Assembly (NCBI GenBank): GCA_029379385.1
Contig: CM055613.1
Coordinates: forward strand, 18,432,001-18,496,000
Origin: Quillaja saponaria
Lineage: Eukaryota; Streptophyta; Magnoliopsida; Fabales; Quillajaceae
Direction: 5' to 3'
DNA: 64,000 bases
Under the pieces are notes generated by a model. That model was not told the DNA's origin. It did no database searches and saw only the letters and a program-made list of their open reading frames with translations. Below, piece by piece: positions 43,661-55,589 of the stretch; position 1 is the first letter of the stretch; each line of letters begins with the position of its first letter. A program made the translations under genes and the position numbers.

Positions 43661-44701
43661 ATGGGTCAAACCGTTTCATTCCCTTTCCTTAAAAAACCCA
43701 CTTTTAGGGTTCTCAATCTTATTGAAAATAAACAAAAACAAATCAATTTTTTTTATGATGAAATTTCTTTCAAAAGAATAGAAACTCAACTCAATGATTC
43801 AATCATTAAAAATAATATAAAAATTTTTGAAGAAAAAATTCAATTGCAAATCTATTCTGATCTTCTGAATGCTTTCTGGAAAAGAAAACAACATATGGTT
43901 GATCTCCCTTATGAAAAAGATTTTCATGAAAGGAAAATTCCTACAAAGGCCTGTTCAATACAAATGAATCAAGAAATGCTTAACTTCTATTAAAAGAAAA
44001 TTAATGATCTTCTTTCCAAAGGAATAATTTGCAAAAGTAAGATTCCTTGGTTCTGTTCTGCTTTTTATGTTAATAAAAATGCAGAGATTGAACATGGTAC
44101 CCCTCGTTTAATCATTAATTATAAACCTCTCAATCAGGCTCTTCAATGGATTAGGCATCCTATTCCTAACAAGAAAGATTTTCTAAATAGATTGTACTCC
44201 TCAAAACTATTTTCAAAATTTGATCTAAAATCTGGTTTTTGACAAATTCAAATCAAAGATTCTGATAAATACAAAATTGCATTTACTGTTTCTTTTGATC
44301 AATACGAATGGAATGTGATGCCTTTTGGATTAAAAAATGCTTCTTCTGAATTCCAAAGAATCATGAACGATATTTTTAATCCCTATACAAAATTTATCAT
44401 AGTTTATATTGATGATGTTCTAATCTTTTCACAAAATATTGATGAACACTTCAAACATCTTAATCTTTTCTTTGATATTATAAAGCAAAATGGTTTGGCT
44501 ATTTCCAGAACAAATTTCAGTCTTTTTCAAATAACAATAAGGTTTCTTGGTCACAATATTCACCACGGAGCTATTACTCCAATAAATAGAACTATCCAAT
44601 TTGTTGACAAATTTTTTGATCAAATCATTTATAAAACTCAGTTACAAAGATTTCTGGGTTGCCTCAATTATATGTCTGATTTCTTTCCAGGTGTTCAGTA
44701 A
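43661..44701 (+). pseudogene. Pararetroviral reverse transcriptase remnant
   Basis: Pieces at 43661-43993 and 44315-44701 plus the stretch between them cover a caulimovirid RT. PRLIINYKPLN lies near 44100-44130, MPFGLKNASSEFQ at 44315-44355 and the catalytic YIDDVLIFS at about 44405-44431, intact. FLGHNIHHG and LQRFLGCLNYMSDFFP follow. Stops are TAA 43991-43993 and TGA 44240-44242, and TAA ends the last piece. The enzyme would copy viral pregenomic RNA into DNA. Confidence 0.88.
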
Positions 44702-45060
44702 TCTTATCAAACTATTGCATGAGAGACTAAAGATAGATCCTCCTCCCTGGTCTGACATCCATACTAACATTGTTAAGCAAATTAAGCTTCGGGTCAAGTA
44801 TTTACCATGTTTTTATCTTTCTGATCCTATAGCATTCAAAATTGTTAAAACAGATGCCTCAAACATTAGTTATGGTGGCATTCTTAAGCAATCCATTAAT
44901 GGCAAACTTGTATATCATTGCATATGTATCAAAATATTAGAATTCTGCTCAACAAAACTATTCTATCCATCAAAAAGAAATTTTAGCAATTATTTTATGC
45001 ATTTCCAAATTTCAAAGTGATTTGCTAAATCAAAATTTTTTGGTTAGAGTATATTGCAAA
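44702..45060 (+). pseudogene. Pararetroviral RNase H remnant
   Basis: A frame at 44601-45020 overlaps the RT end in another frame and carries DPPPWSDIHTNIVKQIK and the RNase H start FKIVKTDASNISYGGIL (first catalytic Asp). It stops at 45018. A 29-base word (AAATCAAAATTTTTTGGTTAG core) is duplicated at about 45028 and 45083, showing a local tandem duplication or jump before the RNase H end. Confidence 0.78.
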
Positions 45061-45129
45061 TCTGCAAAGAAAGTTTTACTAAATCAAAATTTTTTTGGTT
45101 AGAGTAGATTTACTCAGAGGTTAATTATA

Positions 45130-45560
45130 TGCCATAAAAAAAGAAAGAAAAAGAGGTTGAACCTCCCCTAAAATCAAAAATCTAATTTAATGAGGGACCA
45201 TCCAGTTCCCCAGCTCAATCAATTCAAAAACAATTTGAAGAGTCTTATACCTTTCCGTATAGAGACACTTTTAGCCATTCAATAATTAATCCAAAAACCT
45301 ATAGTACTTTCAAAGCAATCTTAGGCAGACATTGCTGATGAAGAACAATTAAAAATTGTTGCCCCTCCTAATCTAAAAGATTATATCCAGTTCAAGCAGG
45401 ATGACCTAGTTCAGGCTATTAGCCAGCTAGCCCAATCAGTGACAGCGATACCTTCAGGTAAGGAACTTGTTTCTCACACTTCTCCAATCTTTACTCAAAA
45501 ACCTCAATCATTTTATATGCCAATTTATTCTCCAAATGGAACCTTATTTTTTTACCAATG
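45130..45560 (+). pseudogene. Downstream pararetroviral frame remnant
   Basis: Broken frames read SSSPAQSIQKQFEESYTFPY (about 45200) and EEQLKIVAPPNLKDYIQFKQ (about 45340), followed by AISQLAQSVTAIPSGKEL and a stop near 45557. It directly follows the RNase H part and has the same base composition. Its role is unknown to me; assignment to the virus is by position and style. Confidence 0.5.
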
Positions 45561-46960
45561 ACATTCTCTTTCTGTCTTTAATTTTTGCATTGCATTCCCT
45601 TTCCCAGGATTAGCGTGTCGGATTACCGCCACTTCGCCTCCCTTTTTCGTATTCATGCATTTCCCTTCCCTGGATTAGCGAATGGACTACCATCGTTTCT
45701 CCTTCCCTTTTAATTTCTATCTTTAATTTCTGTCTTTAATTAATGCATTGCATAGCATAACTCTTTTAGCAATCTTGGTGCTCCCTACTTCACTATCTCC
45801 GTGATCTTCCTTCTCTCTTTAGGGCCTCCACCAGTCCTCTACTTGGTATATATATATATATGTATATAGGATTGGAAATTAGAGGCTCTTAACCTTTCAT
45901 AGCCATTAAATTTGCTTAATTGGAGTTCTAAAGCTCCAGATACAGACTTGTACTGATTGTTGTGCAAATTAAAGTGAAGTTTTTGCTAATTTAGCCTAGA
46001 TTTTGTAAGCTTTTGATTTCTTTGATCTTATGATTGCTTGGGTTTGAACCTTGATCATGTCTAATTCAATAGGTATTGATTGAGGGTTAAAAATCCAAAC
46101 CTTAATCTTTATTTTATAATTATGTAGATTTATTGTTAATTGTCTCGCATGTTTAGGTTAAGGCTTCTCTTTTATTTTCCGTTTACTATTTACATTCTCT
46201 AATACCTTTTCAGATATCTTTGTGGAAACTTCTTCCTAATTATTTATTTCATACACCCCTCAAAAAAAAATTAGGTGCTATGATTATTTAAAAGCCATAT
46301 CACCTTCAGAAAAAGTATGATCAAACTTAGCCTAACTACCATAGAAGCTAAAGACATACCACTGATCATTGTTTGGCTGTTCACCATGATTGAGAACCAA
46401 ATCATTCTATCACTACCACCCTCACCAAACACCACAACCAACCCACTTCCCCAACTATAATGACAATGTCAATGCCATTTTCACCAAGTATATTATTATA
46501 TTATCTGTGTCTGTAATATGTAGACAAAAAAAACGTAATTTGCAAATTGCAGACAAGCTCACATGAAACGATGCCAATATTAGATAACTGTGTCTGTAAA
46601 GGTAAAGCCGAAATGAAAAAATGCAAATGTAGATATGTTCGAGAAATATGGTGCCAAAAAAATTTGTTTTATGTATTTGCATTAGAAGTATCAGTGTTAG
46701 GATTTTTATTTCATGAGGACTCTATTTGCAAAGACATGGACGCAAATAATGCAAATTGCAAATACAAAAAATTACTACATGCATCACTTTTTCTAAGTCT
46801 GCTTTAGTACGCAAATGTGGTGAGTTCTTATAGTACACTTAGAAGAACCAAAGCCTATCACCCCAATGACCCAAGTTGAGAATAAAAGAACCTGCAACAT
46901 AACTAAATGGCAGAAGGAAAAAAAAAAATCATCTTTCCAATTTTTCTTAAATATTTCTTT
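45561..46960. other. Noncoding stretch with TA microsatellite and possible CACTA-like fragment
   Basis: Contains a diverged duplication (GGATTAGCG ... TACC blocks near 45605 and 45672), a (TA)n run at 45846-45862, and A/T-rich DNA. Between about 46490 and 46800 short words like TGTAGAC, GCAAATGTAG and GGACGCAAATAATGCAAATTGC recur, similar to the subterminal repeats of the CACTA element at 48405. It may be a degraded terminus of a related element. No gene recognised. Confidence 0.45.
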
Positions 46961-47060
46961 NNNNNNNNNNNNNNNNNNNNNNNNNNNNNNNNNNNNNNNN
47001 NNNNNNNNNNNNNNNNNNNNNNNNNNNNNNNNNNNNNNNNNNNNNNNNNNNNNNNNNNNN
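46961..47060. other. Assembly gap (100 N)
   Basis: Exactly 100 N. A round length usually marks a scaffold gap of unknown size, so distances and features spanning it are unreliable. Confidence 0.99.
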
Positions 47061-48404
47061 TGTTGAATCTGCTAGGCTCAGCTGGAAAGTCTTAATCATC
47101 ATCAACTGCACACATCAATAGCTGCCATATGGAAAATGGGTTAGCCATAAACTTTGATATTTCTGTGTCTTGATTCAATTTGTTCTCTCTATCTGATTTT
47201 TATTTTGTTTTGTAGTCAACAGCATTAATAATTGTCATTTCTCCATTTGTCTGCACTCTTGGGCAATGAAGTAGGTATTACATCCAATGTATATATGACA
47301 AATGGAATAGTATGTGGCTAACTGATATTGAGATTCCATTTCCTTAGTTAAATTGGGAAAAATAAAAATAAAAATTCCCATGTACTTTTCTTTTCATAAA
47401 AGAAGTTGATCTACTTAAATTTTATTTATTTTTCTCTATAGAGAAGAATGTGTACGATATTTTATATCGCATTAGTCTCAACCTATGTTTATAATTTTGT
47501 AATCCAATAAAAGAAAAGAAAAACAAGTAAACAATACTTTGGTGACAGACTATATATGAGCTCATTAAGTTACACAGAAAAGGTCATAAGCTTTGATTAC
47601 GATGAAAGTTAGTCTTTATAGTGACAATAAAACAGTTTAGTTCCCTCACAAAATTAGTAAAATATAATAGTTTAATAACTCATATAAACGTGTTCAATGA
47701 AGGAGTAGTGGTGGGCAAGTGGAATCAAACCATTCTTGTTGACAAATTGAGAATCCAGTAGCAAGTTGTCAGAGGAGTCCTCATAGTAATGTCAAATTAA
47801 GCAGAACCGGGAAAGAAGAAGAAATAGTTGTCATCATTTATAGTATACAACCTTGAACAATTTGTTGACTGGACATTTTATACTTATTTTCTTAATAATT
47901 CAACTTGCAGCTTGTAATTAAAGGCAAACCACGTTTTAAAAAATAAGTATAAATTGTCAGTAGGAAAATGGCCCCAATAGATCTGAACCTGCTGGAACTT
48001 ATGAAACGCTAGAACCAATAAGCAAAACAATGATGGCCAGGTGAAAATAATTATATTTATGTACATCTGATCAATAAAATGCTACAAGTAAAGACGAAGA
48101 AACAGTACAACCAGACTTACTCATCTGTTAAACATTGTTTATCTATCCTTAACTACAAAGTGAGGCTTCGATTCTTCCAAAAAATGTAATTAACCCAAAC
48201 AAAACTATTTTAAAATCCCTTGCCCTTTAGTTTTGTGAGGGAGTTTAGTTGGTTTATTTAGGATTAGGGGAAAATTATGAAGTGCAGTATTTGGGTAGTT
48301 AAGTTTTAAGAATGTAGGAGGAACTATTGACAAGTAGTAAACTTGCAGAATAAAACACTTTCATTGAAGTAAAGCAAGTGTACAATAGTTGTGAAGCTTA
48401 GCAT
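47061..48404. other. No recognised feature
   Basis: A/T-rich sequence without a convincing open frame, RNA gene or repeat boundary. It is the left flank of the CACTA insertion. Confidence 0.5.
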
Positions 48405-51400
48405 CACTACAAGAAATTACTACATCTGTGAATGTAGACTCAAAAATGTAGAGACAGATAGTGATTATCTGCATTCGCAATTTGATTATCAACGTCTACA
48501 TGTCTACAGACGAGGATATTTTGAAAGAAAATAAAAAAATTAGACGCTGGTACTTCTAAAGTAGATGTAGAAAATGATAACTTTTAGCATCATATTCCAT
48601 AAACATATTTTCGACTGGGTTTTTCACATCAGCGTCTGCCATTACAGATACAATTATTTAATATTGGGGCCATTATCTTTGAACTTTCTGCATGTGCATA
48701 ATGTAGACGCAAATAGTATAATAATATTTTACAAAAATATCTCCGTATCTATGTCTACCACTTGATATATCTACATCTACCATGACAAACTTCGATACTC
48801 CACTAAAAGAAATTATAGTATTCGAGTTTGGCTTTTGGCAAACTTCGATATGTAGACATAAATAACCATTATTTGCACCTGTAATTTATCTATCTGCGTC
48901 TGTCGTTGCAAACACAAATATGAAATATTATTTTTTTTATAAAAAAATTATGAATCTAAGTATGTCATTTAATGTATTTGCATGTATATTTGTAGACCTA
49001 GTTATTTTTTCCCCAAATTAAAACCTAGCCTACGTTTTTCTTCTTCTTCATTCATTTCCTTCTAGCTCATTCTACCATTTCTCTCTCCCTCCCTTTACCA
49101 GCCAATCACTGGTTGGCCTTCAAACCTCCTTCGTCCCCATTCATGCTTCCTTGCCACCATTCAATCTCCGTCTCTCTCATTTTGAACTCATTTCTATCTA
49201 AAATTGAAATCTAGCAACTTAAATCTTAACCTTATCCATCATCTCTACCCATTTTTGCCGTTCCCTCATCCATTCCTGTCTTTCCCAGTCTTAGTCTCAG
49301 AATTGAAATTCTTAATCTTCTCAGGTTTTGCAACTGGTTTATGATTAGTAATATTAAATTTCATACTTCAACATTTTTACATATACTTGATTGTCTATCT
49401 ATTTCATAAGTAAAAGAAAATCTCTATTTATGAAGTTTAAATTCAGTACAAGAAAAAAGGAATACTACTGGCCAACATTTACGACCAACTGAGGTTGGTC
49501 GGTAAAGCACACAAATACCGACTAACTTAACGACCAACCGACTAAATCAAAAGACTAATATATTACCGACCACCTATAGTCAGTGATTTAGTCGGTATAT
49601 TGGCAGGAATAGTTTTTCTTTTGGCGTGTGTTTATTTGAGTAGTAAGTTTTTTTTTTTTTTTTAATTTTTACCAACCATCTAATTAAGTTAGTTGGTGTT
49701 TTAATATTTTTATTTCTACCAACGAACTAGATTCAGTTGGTAAAGGGTTTCACTCTAATTTTTTCGAACCAATAATTTTGGTTGGTTGGTGAATTTTAAA
49801 GCCCTAAATCTAAAAACGTGCAACCTTTCATTTTTTTCTTTTTTTGCTGAGTTCCCCTTCATCCCTGAAATCTTCTGTCTTCTAAATGAGTCTTCCCTTT
49901 CACCCTCGAAAATGAGCAACTTCACCGTAGAACTTTGATGCCGTTGCTTTGGCTTCACTGCTATAATGCCGCCACTACTCTAAAGTGTTTAGAGTTCTCA
50001 TTTGCTTACTTTTTCCCAAAAATAATTGGGTTTATTTATGGGTCGTCCATTTCTCTAAGGTTTGAAGTTCTCATTTTGTCACCCTCCTAGTACTCTTCTT
50101 CCTTTCTTCGTATTCTTCACATTGAGTGTTTGATTTTAGCTGCATCGTCCCTTTCTTCCTATTGCTTTAGCCAAACCTTGAATGACAGACGCTATGTGGA
50201 GCTAATTGGGGACAGATTTTATAGTGGAGGCAAGCATTACACGGCCAGTCAAGCTAAGGGTTGGATGATTGATTCACCGTCAGAACTCTGATTTATACAT
50301 TCTGGAGCACTACAGTACTATGTTTGGAATGACAATTCTGATCGAAAACCCTAGGGAATTATCAGATTATGGTACCCTTTTGTAATCACTAGTTTTATTA
50401 AGAGATTTTTCTATTATTTGTATTTTTCTTGCTCATATTATGTCAGCACATTACGAAACTTTCTTGGTGTGCATTTCTATAAAGGTCAGACTATGCTTTA
50501 GGATCACTATTGATATTTGTCTATTTAGGGTTTTCAATTTTTTTAAAAATATTTTTATAATTTACACTTCTGCTTTGTGTTCTATTTTTTAAAATTTTCT
50601 CCTAAATTTCTTTCTCATTCCCTCTTTATTTAGATAGATATGCCTTTACCTCCATTACAATGGCTTTGAGAACTCCATTATTTCAATGTTAAGAGTCAGG
50701 TTCATTAAAGGTGTTCAATTTTTGTGTTTCTTCTATAGTTTGGTTGTTTATCAAGATTTTAATGTACATATATGATGTATCAATGAGCCTTCTATATGTG
50801 TTTTCATGTTTGTGGATATTCTTTTCCACCCAGCTTTCTTTAATCCTTAGATACAAGCATAAATTCACTGAGTTTGTGTTTGGATTGCAACTTTTTGACC
50901 CCAAGAAAAGAGGGAAAGACTCTTAGACTTCATTTTATTTTATTTTATCTTATCATGTTCATTTAGTTACATGAAGCTTGTTAACTTATTAATTAGTAGC
51001 AATACTGTTTATGCCTCATGTAGATTTCTCTAGTTAAAGAAAGATAAGTGAATAATAACATAGGATGAAAAATAAGGTTCCCTTTCTTATTGCAAGTGGA
51101 GATGGAGATGAGATCAAGATGCAGGTTTAGATAGCAGTAGAACCAGGGGCCAAGCATTTCAGATCTTGTTGCTGGTTTATTCATCTCACGAGAGACATCC
51201 CTTTGCAGAAAATGGTTAGTTTCATTTTAGCACTGTATGTACTTTCATTTTAGTTTGATTACCTCTTTTTTTTTCTTGTATTGATTATGCAAGAACATAA
51301 TAGATTGACCTTATTTTAGATTGTTGCTAAATCTCTATATAATTTCAACATATATTATTAAATGAAAGAACTGCATAAAGAGATCTATTGATTTTGTCTG

Positions 51401-53712
51401 TCAGTAGCTAATGTGTGATGCATCAAATAAACAATTGTACTTGGCTTTTGTTTCTTGTGTTTCAAATATACACCTACAAGTGCACATGAACTTGGGGTTG
51501 GAACAAGTGGGATTAATCCACATTATGGGTAAGCAGCTATGTCTATTTTATTTAAAACAATCCTAATATATTGGATATTTATGTCTTTACTTTAAGAAAC
51601 TTGCACTATATATATAAGTCCATTTGGGTATTCAAATTAGAACTTAGATTTAGGTATTAATATAATGACAGCAATTTAGAAACAAACATAGCAGTTAGAT
51701 GATTAAAGAAAAACTAATTCAATTATCTATTTTTATTTAGTTATTTTCTTTGCTATGAAGTTAACTTTTAGTTATATTTTTCTTGTTGTTTCACTCATGC
51801 AGGTAAATCACACGATAATCCAAGCAAAACATGTCTTCATTCATATTATATACTTGATCTGCCTATCTATTTATTTATTTTTTAATAGAAAAGGAAGCAA
51901 GACATATGTGATTTTTAGGACCTGCACCCTCTCTTTCACCATTAGCTTTAGTACAGTCACAGACTTACAGGCATTAGTGCTCGTCTCATTTTAATTTTAG
52001 GTTCATTGATGATATTGGATTGATATTCTTGATTTTCACAGCTTGAATTGGATTATTTCAATTGCCCCATTTTATGATATATGCAACTTTTTCTTTTCGT
52101 AGTATTTGTTTATAATATTTCTTGTATTCAATGTGTGTTAGTAGTGAGAGCAATTGACTAGCAGTAGCTTGTTGATTCTGAATGCTGGTATGAGATATTC
52201 TTTATTTATCCATATACCTTTTTGTAGACTCTGGATGCTCATATTAAGATCTTACATTTAAGGTTGGCCTTTCTTTTTTCCTTACATGTTAATGATGCAA
52301 GTATATTACTAGTTTATAGCCTTTCTTCTATTCTTAAATCTTTTCTTTTTGTGGTGGATTTTTAGTCAGTGTGAACTTTTAATTTAATTGGGTGTTGGTT
52401 TTAGTTTGTTTTGAACACATGGGTTTAGTTTTGTATGTTTCTCAAGTGCTTGAAGGGCAGTGAGTTTGCTACAAGTAAGAATTTCACAACTAAAAGTAAA
52501 GTACTAAACTGGTTAAGCAATTTCCTCAATTCTCAATTGTCTACTTTTTGGATTTCACTAAAAGATCAATCAGTTTCCATCTATAGATCTAAGTGATTGA
52601 ATTTCTTGTTCTTCTCCTAAAACTAAAGTATGTTGCATGCTATCTTAGTTTATGGAAATTGATAGACAAATATTGGAAATAAGCTATTGTGCTTCTGTAA
52701 ATTCTATATGTCATTTACGGCTGTGCAATGTTAGTTAAGTGTATTTCATTGTTTTTGTTAATAAGCAAGCAACAACTTGAATATCTGCTTTTTTTTTTCC
52801 ACTCTTCGTCTCAAGTCATTCTAAATCATTTTTAAGATTATGTCTTGGCACTGCATGAAGAAGAATATTGTAATCCTAATAGTTACATGCAGTTGATGGA
52901 TTCTTCATCCTCTTTTTTTATAATACATACACGTCAAGACATGCTATCTATTGCGTATATATTATAATATATGCTTTCTTGCAAGAAATGTACTCACTCC
53001 GTCAACTAAAGCTCAACCTTTTTTTTTTTTTTTTTTAATGGTGGTTTATTAGGTGATGCTAACATGTTTCATAGTTATATAAAATTAAATTAAGAATAAT
53101 TTATAACATATTTGTTGTAATTATTTTAGGATGCACATCTTACATTGGGCCCTTTATACTTTAGTCAGCAAATTGATAAGTAAGGTTTAGACGATGAAAA
53201 TTTAGGATTAGTAGATGATTTTTAGATCGATGTACTATTTGATATATTGCAAATATCATTATGATGTTTTTCTGCAAAATAATATTTTATTTATATAAAT
53301 TTTGATTTTAAATATGAATAAGTATTTACATGTATAAATTAAAAAATTAAATAAAGATATAAGAAAAATATCAAATATTTCTATATGTGTCTGCCTTTTA
53401 ATTATCAGCGTTGGCAATTTGCATTCTCAAATATCCATTAACTATTTGAGTCTACAATTTATTGTTCGCATTGCACACATAGATAATATTGCGTCTGCTC
53501 TGTAGACATTGATCTTTTGTCAACTGTTATTATCTTCTAGCATCTGCACAGATATTGTCTATGTCAGCGTAGACACAAATAATGTTATCTGCATCTATGG
53601 TAGTTGCATCTAGTTATCAGTCTCTATTAGAAAACATAGATTACTATCTGCGTTTGCAAAAGTATTCTTTGTCTGTATTTGGCAAACGCAGATAATGTAA
53701 TCTCTTGTAATA
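48405..53712. mobile_element. CACTA (En/Spm-type) DNA transposon, non-coding copy
   Basis: The left end reads CACTACAAGAAATTAC at 48405; the right end reads TCTCTTGTAATA ending at 53712, the inverted end with two G-to-A changes at its tip. The 3-bp target duplication CAT is at 48402-48404 and 53713-53715. About 450 bp at the left and 330 bp at the right are packed with short subterminal repeats in both orientations (TGTAGAC, GTCTGC, ATCTGCGT), the transposase binding sites typical of this superfamily. At 5308 bp it could hold genes, but I see no transposase frame; open frames in it are short and unrecognised. It is probably a non-autonomous derivative. Confidence 0.85.
49445..49815. mobile_element. 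Second CACTA-like terminus nested in the first
   Basis: Starts AGTACAAGAAAAAAGG and continues with subterminal words ACCGAC, GGTCGGTAA and TTAGTCGGTA in alternating orientation, then TTGGTTGGT blocks up to about 49800. This composition differs from the TGTAGAC repeats of the host element and belongs to another CACTA family. Only one end is recognisable. Confidence 0.55.
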
Positions 53713-53715
53713 CAT

Positions 53716-54784
53716 TTCCTCATCTTACTAGGTTCTAACGTGTCGGTTGGGTAGTCCATGGTCCACAGAGGCCTGGAAGGATCTCTGACGGGTATTAAAT
53801 AATGTGCTGGTTTAACAAATGGATGATGGGTGAAGGTTAGGCTTTTAAGCCAATGACCGAGAGTTGAGTGTAATTGATCAGTCAGCTTTTTTACCCCTTT
53901 CATAAAGGTACTTAGGGCTCTATAGAGCCTAATGAGTAATGAAAGGGTGTCATCTCCTAAAGAGTTAGTGAATGGGACACGTGTCTTGTTCTTGTTAGTA
54001 TCTGCCCAAGTGGCGGCTTCTTACTGGACCAACATATTTTGTACTAACATCAATCCCTCCAAAACCAAATGTATAAGCCTCGGGTTCAAGGTATTTTGGG
54101 GTTGATACATTCGAGACTTAAAAACGTTTAGTCCTCATACCACCTGGTCGGATTGCCAGTGTGATCTTTGTAAGCATGGATTACCTAGGTATCTGTTTAT
54201 TGAGCTTCATCATTGGGCTCATTTCTCGAAATTTATTTAACTAGAGTCTAATAGATTACTATGCATGGGTTGGGTTCCTAAAGGTTTTATGCCATGTAGC
54301 AAACAAAGATAAGGCATGACTATCGGTGTCAGTCCTCTTTTGTCCTATATAAAGGATTCTTGAGAATTTTATTATTCACTTCTCAAAACTTGATAGAGAA
54401 ACTCTGCCCAATCATCTGTGCTCAGTCACTTAGTTGTGTCTTGCCTTAAATCTTCCCCGATCTTCTTTTCCTTTCTCTTCTAGGTATGAACTCATTACTT
54501 TGTCTTTATGTCGATCACTTCTTGTAAGTCTTCGTATTCTAGATCTAATTATTCTACCTCCATGGATTCTTAGGCTGGTCATCGGCTTATTGACCCTTCT
54601 CTCAGCCATGCTCCATTTGACTAAGATGTACACCTCGAAGAGGTTAAGAATAGGGGTGTGATGCTGAGGCGATCCACAATGTCAATAAGAATCTTGAACA
54701 TGTGCTTCTTTGCAAAGCTCTGTTATTTCAGAAGAATTGGTGGTCGATTTTGATGCTCTTGTTAGTATTACTATCCAAGAGTCA
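53716..54784 (+). promoter_or_regulatory. LTR-like segment with TATA box
   Basis: A less AT-rich segment with no intact gene. At 54342-54352 CTATATAAAGG is followed 30 bases later by TTATTATTCACTTCTC. That layout resembles the TATA box and start region of a plant LTR. No LTR ends could be fixed. The frames 54434-54661 and 53610-53903 match nothing known. Confidence 0.35.
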
Positions 54785-55115
54785 ATCAATGGTTGTAATG
54801 ACACATTCATTTGTATTTAATGCATAAATTATATTATATAGGCATTTTTTAACTATGCGTTTAAATGAGATTTTCTATAACCATGTTTAAAGTCCACAGA
54901 ATAATAATTATGTATGCATAATGATGATGTTAATGATAATTGTGAGATGTGTTATGCATATAGTTTTATTCTAAAACATTCCTAGTCAATGAATCAATAA
55001 GAATAAGGATATTAATGATTCTTTAAGACTAGCATATGTTATATCATTCTCTTATAAAGAGAGTAGTAATTTTATAACTACAACCATGATGATGCTTAGA
55101 CAAACATATGGGTGA
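54785..55115 (+). mobile_element. Copia 3' end fragment
   Basis: Blocks AACCATGTTTAAAGTC (about 54880), TGTATGCATAATGATGATG, GACTAGCATATGTTATATC (about 55030) and CAAACATATGGGTG (about 55103) match, in order, the minus strand of 62800-63110. There they directly follow the end of a copia pol. Here only the noncoding 3' part is present, on the opposite strand. Confidence 0.65.
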
Positions 55116-55430
55116 TTGCTTGGCTAGGCAATGAATCGGCGATTTAAAGGATTTTGGCCTCATGAGCATTCACAAACATGCCCGCCCTTCATGGGCACCT
55201 TGTTTGGCTAGGCGGTATGCCTGCCATTTAAAGGCTCTTGGCCTCATGAAGGGACCGTTTGCAAACACGTGTTCTCCTTTCATGGGTGCTTTATTTGGTT
55301 GGGCGGTATACCCGCCGTCTATGGGCTCTTGGCCTCATAAGGACCAATATACAAATGTGTTCGCCCTTTATGGGCACCTTATCTAGTTGGGTGATATGCC
55401 CAACGTTTAAGAGCATTTGTCTAAGTCATT
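55115..55430. repeat. Tandem repeat, about 90-bp period, roughly 3.5 copies
   Basis: The word ATGGGCACCTT (or close) recurs at 55191, 55282 and 55370, with TTGGCTAGGCGGTAT and CTCTTGGCCTCAT blocks between; spacing 88-91. GC content is clearly higher than the neighbours. Its position downstream of the minus-strand Tat-type pol fits the tandem repeats known from the 3' untranslated region of Tat elements. Open frames 55162-55386 and 55259-55474 are repeat translations. Confidence 0.85.
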
Positions 55431-55589
55431 GTATCTTATGCGAGTTAATTCATTCAAAATATGGGACAAAATGAGATCTACTTGATAACATAGAATAAAC
55501 ATAAGATTAATTTAAAGTAACAAAGCTATTTTCAAACGACAAGTGAGCCATTTATTATTTTTCCATTGAGTTATTTTCAAAAGGCATGT

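Larger units (their letters stand above)
39889..45560 (+). mobile_element. Endogenous pararetrovirus (Caulimoviridae, Petuvirus/Florendovirus-like), broken
   Basis: One plus-strand block keeps the order of a caulimovirid polyprotein: movement protein (about 39950-40760), linker, coat protein (about 41090-42570) with zinc finger (about 42665-42710), aspartic protease (about 43375-43640), reverse transcriptase (43660-44700), RNase H (44780-45060) and a downstream frame (about 45130-45560). No LTRs and no integrase flank it, which separates it from Ty3/gypsy. Frames are broken by numerous stops and shifts, so it cannot yield virus. Similarity is to the petunia vein clearing virus / Florendovirus group by my recollection of motif style; exact genus is inference. 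It is one copy, with no sign of tandem arrangement in this window. Confidence 0.88.

Noticed and set aside
45846..45862. TA run as a TATA promoter
   Set aside because: A plain TA microsatellite; no start region or gene follows.
46866..47095. Two open frames running across the N block
   Set aside because: They are artefacts of translating the assembly gap.
54434..54661. Leu-rich plus-strand frame as a transmembrane protein
   Set aside because: Opposite strand is also open, no recognisable family, and it lies in LTR-like sequence.
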